In this document: piece by piece, positions 17,703 through 21,713 of the stretch
Layout: each line of letters starts with the position of its first letter
Numbering within the stretch: the stretch's first letter is position 1
NCBI GenBank assembly: GCA_916048145.1
Contig: CAJZGT010000008.1
Location: 1-21,713, forward strand
Direction of reading: 5' to 3'
DNA from: an uncultured Streptococcus sp.
GTDB lineage: Bacteria; Bacillota; Bacilli; Lactobacillales; Streptococcaceae
Length of the DNA stretch: 21,713 nucleotides
Translations under genes and position numbers: made by a program
Notes under the pieces: model-generated
Told to the model about the DNA's origin: nothing
What the model saw: only the letters and a program-made list of their open reading frames with translations
The model's database searches: none

Positions 17703-19082
17703 ATGTTATTCAAATTATTTGTTAAAAAAATTGAAAGGGCCTTGGGTGGACTTTCGCCAGCTCGTCGTATCTTTTTAAGTTTCGCTGGAGTTATTCTTAT
17801 AGGCTCTCTCCTATTAAGTCTGCCTTTTGTCCAGGCGAGTGGTTCGCAGGCTACTTATTTTGACCATCTTTTTACGACGGTGTCCATGGTCTGTGTGACT
17901 GGCCTTTTTACGCAACCAGTGGCTACGACCTATAATGTTTGGGGTCAGTTGATTTGTATGCTTTTGATACAGATTGGTGGCTTAGGTCTCATGACTTTTA
18001 TCGGGATTTTTTATATCCAAGGCAAGCAAAAGCTTAGTCTGCGTAGTCGTGAAACCATACAGGAGAGTTTTAGTTATGGGGAAAGTAAGTCTTTGAAGTC
18101 TTTTATGCGTTCCATCTTTTTGACGACTTTTCTGGTAGAGGGTTTGGGAGCTTTTCTTCTTAGTTTCCGTTTTATTCCTGAGTTCGGCTGGGGACGGGGT
18201 ATTTTTACTTCTATCTTCTTAGCCATTTCAGCCTTTTGTAATGCTGGTTTTGATAATTTCGGCAGTAGCAGTTTAGTGGCTTTTCAGACGGATCCCTTAA
18301 TCAATCTGGTCATTGCTGGCTTAATTATCACAGGTGGTCTTGGATTTATGGTTTGGTTTGACTTGGCAACCCAGTTTGACAAGAAGAAAAAACGCCGTCT
18401 GCGTTTTCACACCAAGCTGGTCCTCTTCTTGACTGCAGGGATTTTGCTGTTTGGGACAGTGTCCACCCTCTTTACGGAGTGGCACAATCCAGGAACCATT
18501 GGCAATCTCAGTGTTCCAGAGAAAGTGCTAGTCAGCTTTTTCCAAACCGTCAGCATGAGAACAGCTGGTTTTGCCTCTATTGACTACACTCAAGCTCGGC
18601 CTGTGACCTTGTTTATCTATATCTTACAGATGTTTCTGGGTGGGGCGCCTGGAGGGACAGCTGGGGGGCTCAAGATTACGACTTTCTTTGTCTTGTTGGT
18701 TTTTGCGCGTAGTGAATTGCTGGATTTACCTCATGCTAATGTTGCGCAGAGAACCATTGAGGCTCGCACAGTCCAAAAATCCTTTAGTGTTTTTATTATC
18801 TTTTTGATGACCTTCTTGTTGGGTTTGGTGTTACTTGGAATTACAGCAGAAGGGACACCGCGCTTTATTTACCTCATGTTTGAGACCATTTCAGCCCTTG
18901 CGACAGTTGGGGTAACAGCAAATCTGACACCAGAATTGGGTAAGTTGGCTCTTAGCATTGTCATGGTGCTCATGTTTATTGGCCGTATTGGTCCCTTGAC
19001 CTTGCTGGTTAGTCTAGCTGACTACCAGCCTGATAAGAAAGATTTGATTCAGTATATGAAAGCAGATATTAGTATTGGATAA
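17703..19082 (+). CDS. trkH: Potassium uptake channel protein TrkH/KtrB family
   Basis: This 459-aa membrane protein has four pore loops with filter motifs: CVTGL (C64-L68), CNAGF (from C179), RTAGF (from R286) and TVGVT (from T401). A fifth loop with Gly-rich GGAPGGTAGG (near residue 315) is the intramembrane gate typical of the family. It forms the K+ pathway and is gated by the RCK protein encoded next. The pneumococcal partner pair is TrkH-CabP, with uptake inhibited by c-di-AMP. No Shine-Dalgarno precedes the ATG, and the predicted transcription start coincides with it. If the mRNA is not leaderless, a downstream in-frame TTG (codon 14) with GAAAGG before it would be the fallback start. 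Confidence 0.93.
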   Translation: MLFKLFVKKIERALGGLSPARRIFLSFAGVILIGSLLLSLPFVQASGSQATYFDHLFTTVSMVCVTGLFTQPVATTYNVWGQLICMLLIQIGGLGLMTFIGIFYIQGKQKLSLRSRETIQESFSYGESKSLKSFMRSIFLTTFLVEGLGAFLLSFRFIPEFGWGRGIFTSIFLAISAFCNAGFDNFGSSSLVAFQTDPLINLVIAGLIITGGLGFMVWFDLATQFDKKKKRRLRFHTKLVLFLTAGILLFGTVSTLFTEWHNPGTIGNLSVPEKVLVSFFQTVSMRTAGFASIDYTQARPVTLFIYILQMFLGGAPGGTAGGLKITTFFVLLVFARSELLDLPHANVAQRTIEARTVQKSFSVFIIFLMTFLLGLVLLGITAEGTPRFIYLMFETISALATVGVTANLTPELGKLALSIVMVLMFIGRIGPLTLLVSLADYQPDKKDLIQYMKADISIG

Positions 19083-19095
19083 GAAAGGAAGAACT

Positions 19096-19761
19096 ATGTC
19101 AGATCGTACGATTGGAATTTTAGGTTTGGGGATTTTCGGGAGTAGTGTCCTGACGGCCCTAGCCAAGCAAGATATGAATATTATTGCCATTGACGACCAC
19201 GCTGAGCGCATCAATCAATTTGAGCCAGTTTTGGCGCGTGGAGTTGTGGGCGATATTACAGATGAGGAACTCCTCAGAACTGCAGGAATTGATACCTGTG
19301 ATACGGTTGTAGTGGCAACGGGGGAAAATCTAGAGTCGAGTGTGCTTGCAGTCATGCACTGTAAGAGTTTGGGGGTACCAAGGGTTATTGTCAAGGTCAA
19401 AAGCCAGACAGCTAAGAAAGTGCTGGAAAAAATCGGTGCCGACTCGGTGATATCACCCGAGTATGAAATGGGGCAGTCTCTAGCGCAGACCATTCTCTTT
19501 CATAATAATGTTGATGTCTTTCAGCTGGATAAAAATGTGTCTATCGTGGAGATGAAAATTCCCAGTGTTTGGGCAGGTCAAAGTCTGAGCCAGCTAGCTC
19601 TACGTGGTAAATACAATCTCAATGTCCTAGGATTTCGTGAACAAGAAAATTCACCGCTGGATGTCCAGTTTGGGCCTAATGATCTCTTGAAGGCAGGTAC
19701 CTATATCTTGGCGGTCATTAACAACCAGTATTTGGACAATTTGACGGAATTGAACGTATAA
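19096..19761 (+). CDS. cabP: RCK-domain K+ channel regulator, c-di-AMP-binding CabP
   Basis: The 221-aa cytoplasmic gating subunit has an RCK-N Rossmann domain (IGILGLGIFGSSVLTALAKQ, then the acidic end of strand 2 in IIAIDDH) and an RCK-C domain from about residue 140 (VSIVEMKIPSVWAGQSLSQL). In pneumococcus this protein (CabP) binds c-di-AMP through RCK-C, which breaks its contact with TrkH and lowers K+ uptake. It starts 13 bp after the trkH stop with AAAGGAAG. An upstream in-frame TTG (19075) is rejected because it overlaps the trkH end and has no ribosome site. A terminator follows at 19789. Confidence 0.92.
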   Translation: MSDRTIGILGLGIFGSSVLTALAKQDMNIIAIDDHAERINQFEPVLARGVVGDITDEELLRTAGIDTCDTVVVATGENLESSVLAVMHCKSLGVPRVIVKVKSQTAKKVLEKIGADSVISPEYEMGQSLAQTILFHNNVDVFQLDKNVSIVEMKIPSVWAGQSLSQLALRGKYNLNVLGFREQENSPLDVQFGPNDLLKAGTYILAVINNQYLDNLTELNV

Positions 19762-19788
19762 AAAATTAATATAAGTATTTTATAAGAG

Positions 19789-19827
19789 GGATTTAAGAAA
19801 AATTTTAACTTTTTCTTAATCCTTTTT
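19789..19827 (+). terminator. Terminator of trkH-cabP
   Basis: An AT-rich 13-bp stem with one bulged T (19789-19802 with 19810-19822) is followed by five T. Its 3' arm overlaps the direct repeats upstream of pavB. Confidence 0.7.
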
Positions 19828-19846
19828 AATTTTAGGAGATTATACT
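19805..19846 (+). promoter_or_regulatory. Promoter region of pavB with TTAA direct repeats
   Basis: A -10 TATACT lies at 19841-19846 with no recognisable -35. In its place are TTAAC (19805-19809), six bases, TTAAT (19816-19820), five bases, TTAAT (19826-19830). TTAAC-N6-TTAAT differs by one base from the reverse complement of the staphylococcal SaeR box GTTAA-N6-GTTAA. Pneumococcal TCS08, a SaeRS homologue, is known to affect pavB. Direct control is inferred. Confidence 0.5.
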
Positions 19847-19884
19847 AGAGTCATCAAATAAAGAAAAACTCTAAGGAGAATCCT

Positions 19885-21713
19885 ATGAAATTCAATCCAA
19901 ATCAAAGATATACTCGTTGGTCTATTCGCCGTCTTAGTGTCGGTGTTGCCTCAGTTGTTGTGGCTAGTGGCTTCTTTGTCCTAGTTGGTCAACCAAGTTC
20001 TGTACGTGCCGATGGGCTCAATCCAACCCCTGCTCAAGTAGTGCCAGACGCAGATTCGGTGAGTGAAAAGGGCGACTTACCAGTAGAAGTTCTCAAAGAA
20101 GCAGTTGATACAGCTCTTCCTTCAGAGCAGGCAGAATCAACACCTAAAGCAAGCTCTCCAGAAAAAGCAGATGCAGGTGCTAAAGAGCCAGTAGTAGCAC
20201 CAAAAGAAGAAGTGCAAGTAAAACCAGAATCTAAGAAAGAAACAGAAGATGCGGTTAAACCTGTGGCAAGTCCTGCAGCTACAGTTGCTAGACAAGACCG
20301 TGAAGCAAATGAAGCGCAACCAGCAACCACTCCAGCTGAAGTGCAAAAAGGTGTGGCTGACAACACTAAAGATACAGTGGATGTTCCAGCTACTTACTTG
20401 GATAAAGCCAACTTCCCAGGCCCATTCACAGCCGGCGTCAACCAAGTCATTCCATACGAATTTTTCGCTGGTGACGGTATGTTGACTCGCCTTATCTTGA
20501 AGGTCTCAGACAAGGCTCCATGGTCAGACAACGGCTCAGCTAAAAATCCTGCTCTCCCACCAGTAGAGAAATTGGGCAAAGGCCTCTACTTCTATGAAGT
20601 GGATTTGGCAGGTACTCAAGGTAAATCAGATAAAGAGCTTCTAGATCTCTTGAAACAAAACGGCACTCAAAGTTACAAGGCAACTATCAAAGTGTACGGT
20701 GCGAAAGACGGCAAAGCAGACTTGAGCAACCTTGTAGCGACTAAAGAATTGGATGTCAACTTGAATGGCTTAACTACTCCAGCTGAAGTTCAAAAAGGCG
20801 TGGTTGACAATACCAAAGATACAGTGGATGTACCAGCCACTTACTTGGATAAAGCCAATTTCCCAGGTCCATTCACAGCTGGTGTCAACCAAGTCATCCC
20901 ATACGAGTTCTTCGCCGGTGACGGTATGTTAACTCGTCTGATCTTGAAAGCCTCCGACAAGGCTCCATGGTCCGACAACGGCTCAGCTAAAAATCCCGCT
21001 CTACCACCAGTAGAAAAATTAGGCAAAGGCCTTTACTTCTATGAAGTGGATTTGGCAGGGACCCAAGGTAAATCTGATAAAGAGCTTCTTGACCTCTTAA
21101 AACAAAATGGTACACAAAGCTATAAAGCTACCATCAAAGTATACGGCGCCAAAGATGGCAAGGCTGATTTGAGCAACCTTGTAGCGACTAAAGAATTGGA
21201 TGTCAACTTGAATGGCTTAACCACCCCAGCTGAAGTGCAAAAAGGTGTGGCTGACAATACTAAAGATACGGTGGATGTACCAGCCACTTACTTGGATAAA
21301 GCCAATTTCCCAGGTCCATTCACAGCTGGTGTCAACCAAGTCATCCCATACGAGTTCTTCGCCGGTGACGGTATGTTAACTCGTCTGATCTTGAAAGCCT
21401 CCGACAAGGCTCCATGGTCCGACAACGGCTCAGCTAAAAATCCCGCTCTACCACCAGTAGAAAAATTAGGCAAAGGCCTTTACTTCTATGAAGTGGATTT
21501 GGCAGGGACCCAAGGTAAATCTGATAAAGAGCTTCTTGACCTCTTGAAACAAAATGGTACACAAAGCTATAAAGCTACCATCAAAGTGTACGGTGCTAAA
21601 GACGGCAAGGCAGATTTGAGCAATCTCGTAGCGACAAAGGATTTGACAGTGAAATTGAATGGACATCAGTCTCTGATTCCGATGCAGTCAGGTTTCGTCC
21701 CATCTTCTAATGG
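19885..21713 (+). CDS. pavB: SSURE-repeat surface adhesin PavB/PfbB, 5' part
   Basis: The first 609 codons are in the window and the 3' end is cut. Seen are a variant YSIRK signal (WSIRRLSVG at residues 12-20, likely cleavage after A42), a Pro/Glu/Lys-rich spacer to about 147, and three 149-aa SSURE repeats. A different segment then begins (HQSLIPMQSGFVPSS). SSURE domains bind fibronectin and plasminogen, and PavB is a cell-wall adhesin. The sortase motif would lie beyond the window. AAGGAG (19873-19878) precedes the ATG. Known alleles differ in repeat number, and three is at the low end of what I recall. The call is firm from the repeats plus signal type; S. mitis-group homologues cannot be excluded. 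Confidence 0.93.
   Translation, partial: MKFNPNQRYTRWSIRRLSVGVASVVVASGFFVLVGQPSSVRADGLNPTPAQVVPDADSVSEKGDLPVEVLKEAVDTALPSEQAESTPKASSPEKADAGAKEPVVAPKEEVQVKPESKKETEDAVKPVASPAATVARQDREANEAQPATTPAEVQKGVADNTKDTVDVPATYLDKANFPGPFTAGVNQVIPYEFFAGDGMLTRLILKVSDKAPWSDNGSAKNPALPPVEKLGKGLYFYEVDLAGTQGKSDKELLDLLKQNGTQSYKATIKVYGAKDGKADLSNLVATKELDVNLNGLTTPAEVQKGVVDNTKDTVDVPATYLDKANFPGPFTAGVNQVIPYEFFAGDGMLTRLILKASDKAPWSDNGSAKNPALPPVEKLGKGLYFYEVDLAGTQGKSDKELLDLLKQNGTQSYKATIKVYGAKDGKADLSNLVATKELDVNLNGLTTPAEVQKGVADNTKDTVDVPATYLDKANFPGPFTAGVNQVIPYEFFAGDGMLTRLILKASDKAPWSDNGSAKNPALPPVEKLGKGLYFYEVDLAGTQGKSDKELLDLLKQNGTQSYKATIKVYGAKDGKADLSNLVATKDLTVKLNGHQSLIPMQSGFVPSSN
20326..20772 (+). repeat. SSURE repeat 1 (447 bp)
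   Basis: The unit begins TTPAEVQKGV and ends ATKELDVNLNGL. It differs from repeats 2 and 3 at many synonymous positions in the middle, but its last part is nearly the same as the end of repeat 2. Confidence 0.92.
20773..21219 (+). repeat. SSURE repeat 2 (447 bp)
   Basis: Bases 20824-21098 are identical to 21271-21545 in repeat 3, while both ends differ from repeat 3. Confidence 0.92.
21220..21666 (+). repeat. SSURE repeat 3 (447 bp, last unit)
   Basis: The core is identical to repeat 2. The end changes to ATKDLTVKLNG, marking the terminal unit before a non-repeat segment. Confidence 0.9.

Noticed and set aside
20394-21473. Three identical-length 61-codon minus-strand frames inside pavB
   Set aside because: They recur every 447 bp as shadows of the SSURE repeats and have no start signals.

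Overview
The window looks like chromosome of Streptococcus pneumoniae or a very close Mitis-group relative. The reasons are a BOX repeat, two YSIRK-type surface proteins (a StrH-like hexosaminidase and a PavB-like SSURE-repeat adhesin), the bgaC/GalNAc-type PTS operon, and a TrkH/CabP pair in their familiar neighbourhood. No tRNA, rRNA, CRISPR array, phage gene or intact insertion sequence was seen. Species assignment rests on recognition only.

Region 1 (1-5509, minus strand) holds strH, a sortase-anchored enzyme with two GH20 domains and four G5 domains, and a GntR/UTRA regulator (agaR/bgaR) with its own strong terminator. Region 2 (5832-12645, plus strand) is one sugar-scavenging operon: bgaC (GH35 beta-galactosidase), four mannose-family PTS subunits (IIB, IIC, IID, IIA), agaS (amino-sugar-phosphate deaminase/isomerase) and galM. 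It diverges from the regulator. Both strH and bgaC carry a cre site just downstream of the predicted transcription start, so CcpA probably ties host-glycan use to sugar supply.

Region 3 (12646-16904) starts with a two-domain VOC/CatE-like dioxygenase or glyoxalase. It is followed by a CsoR-family repressor whose copper-ligand His is replaced by Asn, the CstR (persulfide sensor) pattern. Convergent to it is a three-gene operon: rhodanese, CoA-disulfide/persulfide reductase fused to a rhodanese, and a second single-domain rhodanese. The operon promoter carries a CstR-like palindrome. Together these form a coherent reactive-sulfur defence module. The convergent gap holds a near-perfect hairpin and a BOX element.

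Region 4 (16905-19761) has a nucleoside-phosphorylase-family gene, then trkH and cabP (potassium uptake with c-di-AMP control). trkH may be leaderless. Region 5 (19885-end) is the 5' part of a pavB-like gene with three 447-bp SSURE repeats, cut by the window edge. The best leads are the CstR/rhodanese module, a strand-asymmetric hairpin behind strH, a strong plus-strand promoter firing straight into the agaR terminator, the possibly leaderless trkH, a SaeR-like direct repeat replacing the -35 box of pavB, and fresh homogenisation tracts in the repeats of both surface proteins.
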